Assembly: GCA_021292165.1 (NCBI GenBank)
Contig: JAHFWL010000231.1
Coordinates: 91,631-155,630 of the forward strand
DNA length: 64,000 nucleotides
Origin: Shinisaurus crocodilurus
Taxonomy: Eukaryota > Chordata > Lepidosauria > Squamata > Shinisauridae
Direction of reading: 5' to 3'
The notes beneath the pieces are model-generated. The model searched no databases, had not been told where the DNA came from, and saw only the letters and a program-made list of their open reading frames with translations. The translations under genes were made by a program, and so were the position numbers. Of the stretch, positions 10,708 to 22,313 are shown in pieces (positions within the stretch are counted from its first letter, which is position 1; every line of letters starts with the position of its first letter).

Positions 10708-11441
10708 ATTATAGAAAAGAATGGCTTGTCCTCTATGGGATCTTGACATCCTGCTTTGCAAATGTTACTCTGCTGTGCTGTTTTCACCCACCAGTATTTC
10801 AATTCTTCTCTTAAAATGCAAGTCAACACGCCCTTCCTAAGCAACTAAGTGCCCAGCCCCATCACCATCCACCTCAACTTCCAAGGAATTTCAGCATGAT
10901 TAATGGGATTTCAAAGACTGCCAAAGGAATTAATAATAATTAGCTTCTTATTACCGAGTGCAGCCAGAAACACAGATAAACCACCTGCCTTTCCCTTCAC
11001 AATTCATTTCTTTCCTTTGCTTAATCATATAATGAAAAGAAGTATCTTCCCATTTGCTTGTGACTTCACTCTCTCACGGCAACAGGCATGTTCAATAGTT
11101 TTACTTTGTTCGTTCATTTGTTTCAGTGGCAGGATGGATACTTGTGCATTCACACCCAGGAATGCAGAGGGATGAGACTTCTGGCATATGGAATAACTAA
11201 GGTCACAGTAATGTGTTAACTTTAGTATTAATAAGAGATCTGCAATGTTTCTCATGACAGTGCCAAACATTATACTGATGCAGGAGCATCTGTGTGATCA
11301 GCCTGTATGTGATGCAGGAGCCCCAAGGTAATCTTTGTATTAATTTAGGTTGAGCCTAGAGATATCCAAGAATTTCGTTTCATCATGTACATAACATTCC
11401 CCATTCACAATCCTGAATGCAAAGTGGAGCAGGAATGCAAT
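10708..11441. other. Unassigned sequence, partly AT-rich and possibly unique
   Basis: No gene or recognised repeat. Positions 10880-11060 include AATTAATAATAATTAGC and AATCATATAATG homeodomain-like words in sequence without repeat hallmarks. Confidence 0.3.
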
Positions 11442-12220
11442 TGCGCGGGTAAAGGGGGAAATGAAGAGACGAGACAACAGTTATGGTATAAAATCAGGGC
11501 CACATTTATTGAATCGAAGGTCTGCGAAGGGAGAAGTGCGGGATTAACTAAGGCCGGCCAAAAGGCCAGTGGAGCATGTCTGGGCGAAAGCATCCCAAAC
11601 TCGAGGGCGGCGCGGTGACCCGCCACCCTTGAATTCTGCACACGGGGCGCTGGGGGATCTACCCAGGATCACCGTCCCCTGGCGCCACAGGACAACCGAG
11701 GAGGGTGAGATGGGTAGACCCCAAAGGCGACCCTACCTCTCACAAATTGAGCCACAAGGCATCTACATTTGTGAGGCTCGGGTTCTCGCCAATCACCATA
11801 AAAGGTGCCATGGGATGCACACCGCAACCCTAACCCCCACTGCCTATTCACCGCACTTACCGCCTAACCTAAGGCCAATGTGACCGAATTAACAGGTAAC
11901 CCAAAACAATAAACCCACCACCGATTCCACAGTATGGAGTAGGCGAAACTCGCAGATTGCCCTGAGCCAATAAGGACAATGAGCCAAAATTCCTACTCGG
12001 CCCCGTCAAAGGCGACCGGAGGAGCCCACACTGCTTCATCGGGAGTGGCGGGAGGGAGCTGCAAAGAAAGAGGCTTGGGGTGGGGTCTCCTGTGCTTAAA
12101 TACAGCCTCAGTGCCCCACCCCTTGTGCCTGACCCCATCGGGTGACCAGTTCGCCCGTGCCCTGATTGGAGGTGAAATCACCCCATCCTGGCCTTCGCTC
12201 TCCACTCCCCCCTCCGCGCA
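11442..12220 (-). mobile_element. LTR-like element, copy 1 (TGCGCG...CGCGCA ends)
   Basis: Read on the minus strand, a 779-bp unit begins TGCGCGGAGG and ends CCCGCGCA, so it has TG...CA termini extended by a CG-rich inverted repeat. It contains a TATTTAAGC box (near 12093-12101) and an AATAAATGTGGCCC polyadenylation-like signal (near 11500). A homologous unit lies on the plus strand at 30073-30803, sharing GGGGCCGAGTAGGAATTTTG, TTTCGCCTACTC and AATAAATGTGGCCC. This fits a solo LTR with promoter and poly(A) site. No gag, pol or env reading frame is adjacent and no target duplication was found, so the class is uncertain. Confidence 0.65.
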
Positions 12221-12261
12221 AAACTCTCCCCCCCACCACCACAGGAGCATGGGGTGTGAAG

Positions 12262-12579
12262 TGAATTCTCTAGAAATCTTCATAATTTCCGGCACTTGTG
12301 TTTGCATTCAAAAGTGTGCACTTGCGCATATGTGCACCTGCACATTTTCAGAGGTGCATTTTCATACTTTAGTGTATATGGGGAAATGAACATTACTGGT
12401 CAGGAAAAATGCATATTTTTTAAAATATGCATTTTTTCCAATTGAAAAATGCACATTTTTCCCCAGTTGAGAAAGAAAGAAGATGCTCACATTCGGGAAT
12501 GCAAACAAGGCAAAAGAAGAGTTAAGGAAGAAGTTGGAGAATGTTAGTGAACTCAAACATCTTATGTTCACCCATCCCT
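12262..12579 (-). mobile_element. AT-rich hAT-like MITE, minus orientation
   Basis: The minus strand starts AGGGATGGGTGAACATAAG and shares GTGCACTTGCGCATATGTGC-like and ATTTTCATACTTTAG words with the copy at 44189-44561. Its left boundary is close to the LTR-like element and is not sharply defined. Confidence 0.6.
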
Positions 12580-12868
12580 CGCCGACTCAAGCCTAACCGA
12601 GCCATGAGTTGGAGGTAATGCACTCTCTACTTCCTCCTCACCGGTTCACACCTTTCCAGGAGTTGAGGGAGACCTTCCTTAAACACTGACCCCTGTGATT
12701 CTAGGTTTGAGAGACAGGTCCATAGAAGTGGATCTAAGGAACACCTTAACAAACAATTTCCCTATTATTAATGATATTATTGTTAATATGAATTTATCTA
12801 GTTAAGTCCTTTGATTTCTGCTGCAGCAATGATATTAGGACCATAGTGGGGGATGAGACTATACATCG

Positions 12869-13288
12869 TAGGGATGTGCAAACCAACAAAACTTGAGGTT
12901 GTTGAGGAGGTTCTCGAAATTTCACCTTGATATTTGTTCTGACTCATGTCCATGTCAGATTGCAAGCTTTTTTCTTGTCACATGAAAATTCATGCATGAT
13001 TTCATGCATATTTTCTAAATGTATGTTTCAATTGTGCACATTTAAAAAAAAACATGTATGCATATTTCTCCCATTGATTAAATTGTGTTTGTGAACCTTT
13101 TTTTCAAAAGTACTAATTTTTAAATGCACATTTTGAACATTATACAATATTTGACCCTTTTTTTTGTATTCTGTGAATCATATTGCAAGCTCAGAAACAT
13201 AGAGACATCACCCACACATTGTCTTTAGGTCTGCATTAGGTAAATTCTGGGCAAAAATGAACTGAAACAGATTTCTCATACATCCTTA
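12869..13288 (+). mobile_element. AT-rich hAT-like MITE, TAGGGATGTGCAAA family
   Basis: Begins TAGGGATGTGCAAACCAAC and ends TCTCATACATCCTTA. The internal words follow the same order as in the copy at 8352-8804: GATTGCAAGC, CATGAAAATTCATGC, CCCATTGATTAAA, GTGAATCATATTGCAAGC. Noncoding. Confidence 0.8.
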
Positions 13289-13499
13289 TATACCCCAAAT
13301 AAGCTCTCTAATACTGAATCATCTCAGGATTCCAAGAGACCCTTCACTCTCTGTGAGGTAACCCCTCCTACCCCTCTCCCAGACTAAGGGACTTCTGTCA
13401 CTTGGAAAAGCAGGAATCACAGAGAAGGGGTAATTCTTTGTTAAATTCTCAAAAATAAAAACAATGTGCAAAGGTCTTCTTCCCCCCCACCCAGGGTGA

Positions 13500-13539
13500 G
13501 CTGTGTGTGTGTGTGTGTGTGTATGTGTGTGTGTGTGTA
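13500..13539. repeat. (GT)n microsatellite
   Basis: A TG run with one A interruption. Confidence 0.95.
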
Positions 13540-14399
13540 AGGGAGAGAGAGAATGTCTCACACATATTAATTACTGATCTGTTGCATCTCTTTAATGTAT
13601 AAGATCACCTCTATTCCCAAAATGACTCAAGTTCTCAAACCTTAGGTAGCTTGGAGGTAAAGATGATACCTATCCAGTCAGTCCCAATGCATTTATGGTA
13701 GAAGAGCAACTTCAGGGACCCAGTGATCCTTACCCTCTAGTGTATAATCTTTCATCCTTTTCCAAGTTAGGTATATTCTTCAGGGAACATAACTGGGGAA
13801 AACCCAGTATTGGCCGATAAAGTTGACTAAATTACCAGAATTGTTTGCTCCAAGCTTTGTACTTCCTACAATTTTGGGAGGACACCCCTCCCTTCAATTT
13901 ACTACCAGAAAACACATACGTCTCTGTAAAATCATCTGGAGATATTTCACCAGTCTTAATGCTTTTGGCTTCCCTCCCAATATTTATTTAATGTTTTACT
14001 TTGTCAAGAATCTCCAAATTTGCTCCTCTTGTTCCTACCCAGAGGAATCCAAATCCAGAAGCTGTTTTTTTCATGCCCTGTCTTGCTTTTGTGTGTTTGT
14101 CCTGAACCGTCCAATCTCATCTCAGGAGGATTAGTTTCAAGGCTGGTGATTCTTTTCTTCAATGAATTGACATATAGCTGAGGGAGGATTGCCCATAAAA
14201 CATCAGGGTCCTGTAGTGTTCTCCAAGAAATGGGAACATCCATAGGTCACAGTTCTTCCCAGCAGATAGTGTAATTTGTAAGTACTTGTAGCCTACTTCC
14301 TTATCCCCATGTCATGTCATGACCAATGAAAACTTTCATTGACATGTAGCTGTAACGTTTACCCATTGTTGTTTGTATCATTTAGTTTCCGGCCTGTTT
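13540..14399. other. Unassigned sequence
   Basis: No gene or repeat family recognised. The open frames are short and have no recognisable domain. Confidence 0.35.
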
Positions 14400-14777
14400 T
14401 AGGGATGCAGAAATAAGTGTACTTCTGGTTCATGTCACTTTCATATGCATCATGGGTCAGCTCTGTCCCAGTTTGGCATAAATCTGCTTTTTTTATTATA
14501 TTTTTAAAAAATCAGCACACAAATCTACATTTACATATGTATCTTTGCACATATATTCTCTCAAAAGATGAATTTCTAAATGTATTCTCTCTCTAAATAT
14601 CCACTTGATGAAACACATTCTGATGCATTTCTTTTGAGACTAGAACTGTACTGGAACATTCAAGAAGCGCAAAGAATGGTGGATAACTGAGTTCCAATCT
14701 GCACATTATTCCAGGAAATGTGGCTCCGGTCATTTTGTATCAGACTTTGTAAACATCAAATTCTTCAAGCATCCCTA
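14400..14777. mobile_element. hAT-like MITE (TAGGGATGCAG...AAGCATCCCTA)
   Basis: Inverted termini TAGGGATGC / GCATCCCTA enclose AT-rich noncoding sequence. A truncated relative at about 43955-44187 shares CACTTTCATA, TAGAACTG-like and GAACATTCAAGAAG words. No target duplication was confirmed. Confidence 0.7.
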
Positions 14778-15065
14778 GGCTCAAGAAGAAGAGCTATGCT
14801 GGAGCAGGCCAAAGGCCTATCTAATCGAGCATTCTTGCCACTTGTAATGCCAAGTAATCCCAAGAACCCGTGGCAAGGGCTGTGCCTGGGCCCACGGTGG
14901 CAAGAAGAATCATTTGGTAAGTAGAAGACTGGGATTCCTGCCTCACCCAGCTCATGGTAATTAGCGTTTGCCTGCGTCTGTTCCACTGGAATGCTATGCT
15001 GTTCCTGCTCCACTACAGGTCGCTCTTTCCCTGACAAACATCTAGAGAAAGAAAGATCCCTAAGG

Positions 15066-15500
15066 GCACAATGCAATGGGGATGCCCGTAAGCCTCCGAA
15101 CTCAGAAGATTATGGGCATCCTATACAGGGTGGGAGGAGCACAGAGGTGATCTTCACCTCCCTGCTCTTCCCATCCTGCAAGTCAGCCAGAGGTCGATTT
15201 CGGCCCTCTAGTCACGGCGCTTTGGACAGGGAGGGAAGGAGGCTGGAGCACCACCAGGATACCTCATTTCCGGACAGACCCAGTCTCGTCCCCTCCCCCT
15301 GGAATGGCCCCTGTTCCCCTTCTCTGAGGTCGGTGTTATGACCTTGGAAAAGCAGCCAGCTTGGTTCTTTCCACAATGGTGGCAAGGGGGGAGTGGGATC
15401 CAAGTACGGATCCCCAGCTCTGAGGTTGCAGCTCGACATCAGATCTGGAAATCCAAAGAATCCGATGGCCCTCCAAATGCTGTCTAGGGGCACAGATCAC
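15066..15500. repeat. Unclassified interspersed repeat, copy 1
   Basis: Shares GATGCCCGTA, GGGTGGGAGGAGCACAGAGG, GGTCGATTTC and TGGAAATCCAAAGAATCC-like words, in the same order, with 56971-57204. The element family is not recognised. The copy here appears to contain extra sequence (about 15230-15400). Confidence 0.55.
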
Positions 15501-15863
15501 CCTGTAAGTCATCTTTGCCTTCTGTTGGTGGGGGTGGTAGCTCCATGCTGCCAGCAAATTTGTGTCTGAGTGGTAGAATTCACTATATTTCTCCCATGGG
15601 AAATAAAGAGCAACATATTTGCTGCCTTCAATGTGAAGCAGAAACAGAATTTAAAACAACAAATTTGCTTAGAAGTGTTGTCCCAGACGTATTTCCTTCT
15701 GTTACACCCCATCTTTTTCTTCTTCTCTCCTATGCAGCAAAGAATATGGTACTATCCCCCTAGACTTAAAATGACTTGTGGAAAATGATGGATTGGGATG
15801 TATGAAAAACAAACAAACAAATAAAATTCATTGTCAGGATATACCCAGTTCATACCTTCTGGA

Positions 15864-16114
15864 CTATTTATTTATTTTATTTATTTATTACATTTATACC
15901 CCACCTTTTTTCCCGCAAGGAACTCAAGGCGGCTTACATAATCCTCCTTCTCCTCTCCATTTTATCCTCACAACAACCCTGTGAGGTAGGTTAGGCTGAG
16001 AGGCAGTGACTGGCCCAAAGTCACCCAGTGAGTTTCATGGCTGAGCGGGGACTAGAACCCGGATCTCCTGAGTCCCAGTCCAACACTCTCAGCACTACGC
16101 CTCACTGGCTCTCC
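15864..16114 (-). mobile_element. tRNA-derived SINE with L2-like 3' tail
   Basis: On the minus strand: a tRNA-like head (CGTAGTGCTGAGAGTGTTGG, then GATCCGGGTTCTAGTCCCC as B box), a conserved body (CTCAGCCTAACCTACCTCAC, GGGTTGTTGTGAGGATAAAA) and an L2-like tail (AAGCCGCCTTGAGTTCCTTG, then AAATAAATAAAT). The plus-strand copy at 31368-31605 has the same layout. This is a common reptile SINE structure. Confidence 0.85.
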
Positions 16115-16132
16115 TAAACACAGTCTTGAATG

Positions 16133-16513
16133 CAACCTGCAGTCAAAATCTATAGATTTCTGTGCTTGCAATGAGATTTATTGTACCAAGAAAAAATGCA
16201 TTCAACAGCATGTGTACCTTTGAGAACTGTGCATGAAAAAAATGTATTCTTTTGAAATATGCCAACAAACATGCTTTAATCAATAGGAGAAGAATGTGTC
16301 CATTTCAAAGATGCACACAATTGATGAATACATTTGGAAAAATGTGCCCGAAAATACACAGAATTTTGCATGCAAAAAGAAAAAACAAACAAACAAACAA
16401 AGATCACAAAATGATATGGACAAAAGATGGAATGGGGTTCAAGGTGGAATTTGGAGAACTTCAAAAAACCCGAGTCTCTTGTACACCCACCCACCCACCC
16501 CGTAGTGATGGGT
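16133..16513 (-). mobile_element. AT-rich hAT-like MITE, minus orientation
   Basis: Complement of the 8352-8804 type. Words such as TCAAAGATGCACACAATTGA and TTTGGAAAAATGTGCCCG correspond in reverse to TTGAAATGTACTC and CACATTTTTCCAAA in the plus copies. The terminal repeats are degraded. Confidence 0.65.
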
Positions 16514-17883
16514 TTACCCCAGTGTCTTCTTGAACAAGCAGATTTCTGCCTTAACTGGGGGATCCAGTCTGGAAATCCAGGCCGATTAGGACAAAAATGA
16601 TTTCTGGAGAAGAGTTGGGACCCACCATACTCTGACAGCTTCTAAGTCTGTGCCAGAAACAGTGGGCAGGCAAGCTGTGACATCCCCAGATTATGCTAGA
16701 CTTTGACTTGTATGCCCAGATACCTCCTCCGCTGCTGCATGGGGTCAGTGACGCCACCAACTCACTTGCTGCGCTTGTGCTTGGCCTCTCTGCATCTAGG
16801 CAGAGGGGATTCTACTCCAGAGCTGGACTTTAGAATTAAGCAGAGCGGAATTGATCCATGTCCCTGTAATCTCCCCACCCCCCCTTAGTGCAGAATCTGT
16901 TCCACACATCTTAATGTGAAACAGAAGTATTTCAGACCTCATCTGGAGATTCTAGACACATACCTAATTATATAGCAGTAATTAATATCTTAAGATTAAA
17001 TGGAATTGCTTAAGTTTTTTCCTCTCTATTCTAGCCTTCCCCACTCCCACTCCGCACATATCATCCTTCTCCCTTTTAAATAAATATGTATAAATATACG
17101 AACTGCCAGCCACCACATGGAAGAAAAATAGGAGGGTAGCAAATGTCTCAGAGATAAGAGTTTCTTTTTAAATGTTAATTTTTTTTGTATATCTGGCTGT
17201 AAACTTCATCTCTGAAACTTTCTTCCCCTCCTATTATCATCCCCATACCTGAAGCCTATACAGACAGAACATTGGTTCAGTTTGACCTTTCTGAAATCAT
17301 AAGCAATTCTTTCTCTTTGTCATAGTGATAATGGAATGGATCAGATACTTCCTGAAGACATTATAATAGAGTTCAACTGTCTACGTTGCACGCTAATGAC
17401 AAATGTAAAATCCATCACTTCTCTACAGTTGGCTCGGGTAGAACAGAGAGAGAGAGTTTTCTACACAGCAGCCTGGTTTCTGCAATATTAACATGCTTCC
17501 TGCATAGGCAAGCTAATGTACATGCTTGTGGTTGGTTCCTTACTTAAATCTTCCAGGTCATGCTACTGGGGGCAGATATGAAGTCTTTCCAGATGATTTA
17601 AAACATGTATTTTAATTTTAGAAATGTGTTCATGCTAGTCCCGATCCAATGCCAACATCGCACTGCTTCAAACGTCTCATGACAGTTGTGTTTGATGCAG
17701 CTACACCTACATTAGGCCAGGAGCAAACATATAAAGTGTGAAAGGCAACTGCACTTGCCTATACACACAGTGGCTGGTCATGTGAAGGGGAGCCATGGCC
17801 AATCAGGAATCCCAGTGTGTTGGGAGGGTGGCAGGGCAGTTGAGGCTGAGTCTGGACCTGAGAGGTCAGGAGGAACTCCTGAA

Positions 17884-17886
<3 letters not shown>
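16514..17886. other. Unassigned sequence
   Basis: No gene or named repeat recognised across this interval. AT-rich between 16920 and 17420. Confidence 0.35.

Positions 17887-17914
<28 letters not shown>
17887..17914. repeat. (AT)n microsatellite
   Basis: Fourteen AT units without interruption. Confidence 0.95.
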
Positions 17915-17971
17915 GGACACACACTCACAAACATACTTTGGAGGTAGGACGAGGAACAGAGAGCCTACAGT

Positions 17972-18618
17972 TAGGGGTGTGTGTGGAATCCGATAGGGGA
18001 GGGGCAGAACCCGACGGATTTTCACAATTTGCCCCCCTCTGGATTCTGGTTCACCAGCCCTATGATGCGACTGCGAGTTAAACCAGTACACAGACTTCCA
18101 TCACTAAGATGGGACGCAGTTTGCGCATTAAGAAAAAAAATGCTAAGGAAATTTGCACAAATAGCAGTTTGTGCAATTTGCGTGACTTTACTCAATGTGC
18201 ATGACATTACGCAAATTGCGTAAATCGTGGTATTTTGCATATTTTGCACAAAGCAGCACCCAACCCAAAAGCATGTGGCTCTAGTGCCATTTGCACAGAT
18301 CAGCTGATTTTATGCAAATCCACGTGCGTTTCGGGTGTTGATTTGCACAAAGCATGAAAAATACTGCAATTTGCGTAGTAAAGTTGTGCAAATTGTGTAA
18401 AGTCACACAAATTGCATAAATAGTGCCTTTGCACAAATTTCCTTAGTGGGTTTTTTTTTTAAAAAAATGTGCAACCAACAGCCTGTCTTAGAGGCAGAAG
18501 TCCATAGAACACACACACACCCGACTTGGCCCGCTTCCGATCATCCGATTGGAAGTGGGCAGGAAGTCTGTTGAGCTCAAACTGTCAAGCTGTACTTCCC
18601 AAGATCAGCACAACCCTA
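17972..18618. mobile_element. hAT-like element with a ~310-bp internal palindrome
   Basis: The termini TAGGGGTGTG and CACAACCCTA are flanked by CCTACAGT (17964-17971) and CCTGCAGT (18619-18626), an 8-bp duplication matching at 7 of 8 bases. Inside, the arm from 18143 (CTAAGGAAATTTGCACAAAT) is repeated inverted up to about 18455 (GCACAAATTTCCTTAG), with many TTTGCACAA / TTTGCGTAA words on both arms. Transcribed RNA or single-stranded DNA would form a long hairpin. It encodes no protein. Confidence 0.8.
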
Positions 18619-20282
18619 CCTGCAGTTTAATTAGTTAATTAATTAACTAACAAAGACAAACAGCTTGGGATCAGGATACATAAGGTTTGACTGCTCCCGT
18701 ATGAACCTTCCTGGCTACTACAACCTACACTGGAGGCCCTGTCGTTGCCAGTCCTCGTGCCTACAGAGGTGAGGTGAGCAGGAACCCAGGGTAAGACCTT
18801 CTTGGTTGTTGTAGCACACCAATGTTAGAATGTTCTCCCCAGGGAGGCTTAATTGGCACTGACTTCAGTGTCTTTTCAGCACTAGTCATCTGTTGCCCAG
18901 CCTGTTTATTTGCCCAAGCGTTTTAGATATTTTGATGTTATGGGTAATATTATCTGGCCAAATGTTCCTGCTGCTGCTCTCCTATGCTCTTCTGAAAGCA
19001 ATAGTGTTGAGTGAAGAAGGGTGTGACTTCCACATATAAATGTATTCTAACCAATAACCTTCATTAGCTGGACTCAAGAATAAGCATCTATTTCAGAATA
19101 ATCACATTCACCCAATTCTCTCCCCTCCTTTAAGCTATAAGACTTTAAAGAAATATGTACTGCTGATATGGGGAGTGCTCATCAAATGACTTTGGGAGAG
19201 CATTGACTGGAAATCAAGCTGTTGTTTTGAAAACAGACAGTATAAAAAGGGATGGGGTTGGGAAAGAGGGATTTGCTTACCAAAGTCAACTTCATGTGAT
19301 CATAATAATGTGCCATTCAGTCTGGAATTAATCAGGCTACAGCTAGGCAAGGGGCACCAGAAGGAGCCGTTTGTGTCGCTTCATTCCCTTAATCCGCAGC
19401 ACAAACCCATTTCAGTAAATAATTTACATAGGTTTGCATTAGCTCAATTTGTAGAAATTGAACAAACAGCACCATTTTCTGTGATTATGGCAGTGAGAGA
19501 TGAAAAAAGAAAGAGAGAAAGAAAGAAAGAAAGAAAGAAAGAAGATGAGCTGGCAATAAGGAAATAACACGGAAAGAGGAAGAGAGAGACTTCCTTTCAA
19601 ATTGAAAAAGGCATTCCATGGAAATGGGGCATGTGCACAAATGAAGAGAGATTCAAATTGTCTTTGGCCAAAATTAGGGAAGGAAGACTGGATTTTGCTA
19701 AGAGCATTTAGCAAGGAGAGAGGAGATACAGCTTTGATGGGAGCAAACCGTCGCACTGTGAACATATGAAGCTGCCTGAGACTAGCCTGTTCCAGATGTA
19801 ACACTAAACCATTGTTCAGCATGGCATGAATGAGTCACAGCAAACTTGGGACTTGCTCGCTCTCCCGCCCTCCTCTCCCCTCCTCTGGCGCAGCCCATGA
19901 GGATGAGATGGGGAACTTCCATTTCCTGTTTTAATGTACTAGAGTTCATCATTATGTCAAAAGTGGGGGAGAGCTCTGGTGACTTTAAACTCTGATCACC
20001 TGTAATAGGAAGGAGAGGCCCAAACAAACAAACAAAATGAAAGAAATAAACAAAATCCAATTGGGCAGTTCATATGGATACCACAGCAACCTATATACAA
20101 AAAGAGCTTTTCAGAAACTGCAGCATTGGCTTGTTTACTCTCAGCACTGACCTTCACTTAACTTTTGCAGTTTCAGTTGGCTCTTAATATTGAGCAGCTG
20201 ACTAACCCTAGTCCTAAAGGGCAGTAACTCTGGCACAAAAGCACTCCTGCTGTGTGTGAGAGTGTGTGTGTGATATGATATG

Positions 20283-20285
<3 letters not shown>
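18619..20285. other. Unassigned, mostly unique-looking sequence with a (GAAA)n tract
   Basis: No gene seen. A (GAAA)n run lies at about 19516-19545. Positions 19040-19500 lack repeat hallmarks and are rich in TTAGCT, AATTAATC and TAATTTAC-like words. Near 19760-19800 a short GAAGCTGCCTGAGAC piece resembles a SINE tail. Confidence 0.35.

Positions 20286-20324
<39 letters not shown>
20286..20324. repeat. (TA)n microsatellite
   Basis: A TA run following TGATATGATATGATAT. Confidence 0.95.
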
Positions 20325-20325
<1 letters not shown>

Positions 20326-20609
20326 ATGACCTCACTGTGTGGAGTCTCCCATACACAAGAAGAGGTGAAAGGGGATGAGTGTATGTTCACTTTATTCATT
20401 CCTTCAGGTTTCAGTTCTTATTTTATTTTCTCTCTGGCCACATTTCTTTACCCTTTGAAATGTAGAAAAATAAAACCATAGCAAGCAATCTTTCACACTT
20501 TTAGGACGAAAAATAAAAACCCAATCCATAGCTCTTTTGCACTTCCAGCCACTGTGAAATTCAGTTACTTTGAAAAATGGATTTTTTTTAGGTCATCATT
20601 TTGAAAGTT

Positions 20610-20688
20610 CTTTCTTTCTTTCTTTCTTTCTTTCCTCCCTCCCTCCCTCCCTCCCTCCCTCCCTTCTTTCTTTCTTTCTTTCTTTCTT
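20610..20688. repeat. (TTTC)n(CCCT)n(TTTC)n compound pyrimidine tract
   Basis: Nearly pure pyrimidine strand of 79 bases with a mirror-like TTTC-CCTC-TTTC order. Confidence 0.95.
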
Positions 20689-21213
20689 CATCAAAAAAGA
20701 ATGGCTTTATCTATTTTTCTGGCCCTGGGCCATTGAGCTGGTTCACTCCGGATGGTGCATCACTAGATTCCTCTACATCAGGGTAAGCAATGTGGCACCT
20801 GGATACACCTGGATACCTTTCTTGTTGGCACCCAAGCATGTTCCCTCCGCACCTACTTTTTTCTTATTATTATTAGCAAACTTTCTTACCTGCAGCTGGG
20901 ATCCCTTCAACGCAAAGTGAGAGACTCTCTAGTTGCTGCCATCCTCATTTCCCGAGAAAGACACTGAGCCACACATGGGGCTCAGAGACATTCTTAGGAA
21001 ACGAAGATGGCGGGCAGCTGCAGGCTGATGTCTTCCTCTGCAGCACACCCAGGCCCAGCCACCAAGAAAGAGAAGGTGTTTGTGCTCAGGCCCCACCTCT
21101 GCATCGCACTCAGCCTTTGTGACTAGCCATGCCTCCCACAGAAGCCATTTCATCGGGGTCCCTCAGGACAATTGCTCAAATGGCCAAATGTGCCCAGAGG
21201 CCAAATAAGAAGA

Positions 21214-21748
21214 TGAAGAAGAAGACTAATCTTTCTCGACATATTCTTGTGGACATGGATAACTTGGACACACTGATACAGGTGCTAGTAACCTCAAGTC
21301 TGGATGACTGCAATTTGCTCTATGTGGGGCTGCCCTTAAGGCTGCTCCAGAAGCTGGAGCCAACACAGAATGCAGCGGCTCGGCTATTGTTGGGAACTGC
21401 CCCTTTTCAGCATGCAACTCCTTTGCTGAAGGAACTGCACTGGCTACCTATTTGCTACTGGGCCAGGTTTAAGGTCCTGGTAGATGTGTACAAAGCCCAA
21501 AACAACTTGGGACCAGGTTACCTGAGAGAGCACCTGCCTGGTCACTGAGGTAATCAGATGGCATGTTCCTGGTGGTTCCTCATGGACCTGTGGCCCAGTT
21601 GGAGTTCACCAGAAGAGCCTTCAGTGTGGTGGCTCCATTTCTGTGGAGCTCCCTGCCACTGGAGGTCAGGCAGGCTCCGACACTGTGTTGCTTTTGGGTT
21701 CTGCTGAAGACCTCCTTGTTCCTGGAAGCCTTCTCTGCCATCCAACCT
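21214..21748 (+). pseudogene. L2-type LINE reverse transcriptase C-terminal fragment
   Basis: A conceptual translation at about 21219-21548 gives LVTSSLDDCNLLYVGLP, NAAARLLLGT and HWLPICYWARFKVLV, the C-terminal connection region of L2-type reverse transcriptases. After a stop at 21546-21548 the homology continues in another frame from 21563 with RRAFSVVAPFLWSSLPLEVR. The copy is truncated at the 5' end and frameshifted. Its 3' UTR resumes after an inserted palindromic element at 22165. Confidence 0.85.
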
Positions 21749-22164
21749 TAGGGATGTAACCACGAGTCTCGGGGGGGGGGGGCTGAAAGCGGGTCAAAAG
21801 CAGCCTGCTCGGGCCCCCTGAGACTCTCGCAACTTACCTTCCCGCCACTCGATCCAAGACACGCCAGGGAAAGGAGCTTCAGGTCCCCGTTGCGTCACTA
21901 CCAGTTTCCCTGGTCTTGTGTTTTTAGCGTAAAAACCAGGGCAACCCAGCTTGAAAAAGTCGCAATTTGCTATTTGCAGCTGTTTTAAGTTGGGTTGTCC
22001 TGGTTTTTACGCTAAAAACGCAGTGCCAGGGAACCGGAAGTGACGTGACGGGGAACCCGTAGCATCACTTCCAGTTCCCTGGCGCTGCGAGCGGCAAAAG
22101 TGCGTCGAGAGCAGGTGGAGCACCCCCCTGAGCAGGTAAGCTCCCCGCTCGGTTTATATCGCTA
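21749..22164. mobile_element. Palindromic hAT-like element, copy A, inside L2
   Basis: Starts TAGGGATGTAACC and ends with a decayed partner near TTTATATCGCTA. The core is an inverted repeat: AAAACCAGGGCAACCCAGC ... GTTGGGTTGTCCTGGTTTTT, and further out CAGTTTCCCTGG ... CCAGGGAACCGG. Copy B at 52081-52513 shares the whole architecture. It separates the L2 coding end from the L2 3' tail, so it inserted after L2. Confidence 0.8.
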
Positions 22165-22313
22165 ATTTTGATGATACCTTGTTTTCAATGTTTTTGTTTG
22201 TTTGTTTCTTTTATCTGTTTTTATATATTTTTATTGTTCACCACTCCAGAATCTATTTAGATATGGAGTAGTATACAAATATTATAAACAAATAAATAAA
22301 TAAATAAATAAAT
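22165..22313 (+). mobile_element. L2-type LINE 3' UTR and (AAAT)n tail
   Basis: TTGATGATACC, TATTGTTCACCACTCCAG and TATACAAATATTATAAACAAAT followed by AAATAAAT repeats form the 3' end of the L2 copy whose coding part lies upstream of the inserted element. Confidence 0.75.

Noticed and set aside
11569..12389. Frames of 104-136 residues on both strands
   Set aside because: They overlap the LTR-like element, have no gag/pol motif, and the homologous copy at 30 kb does not keep them open.
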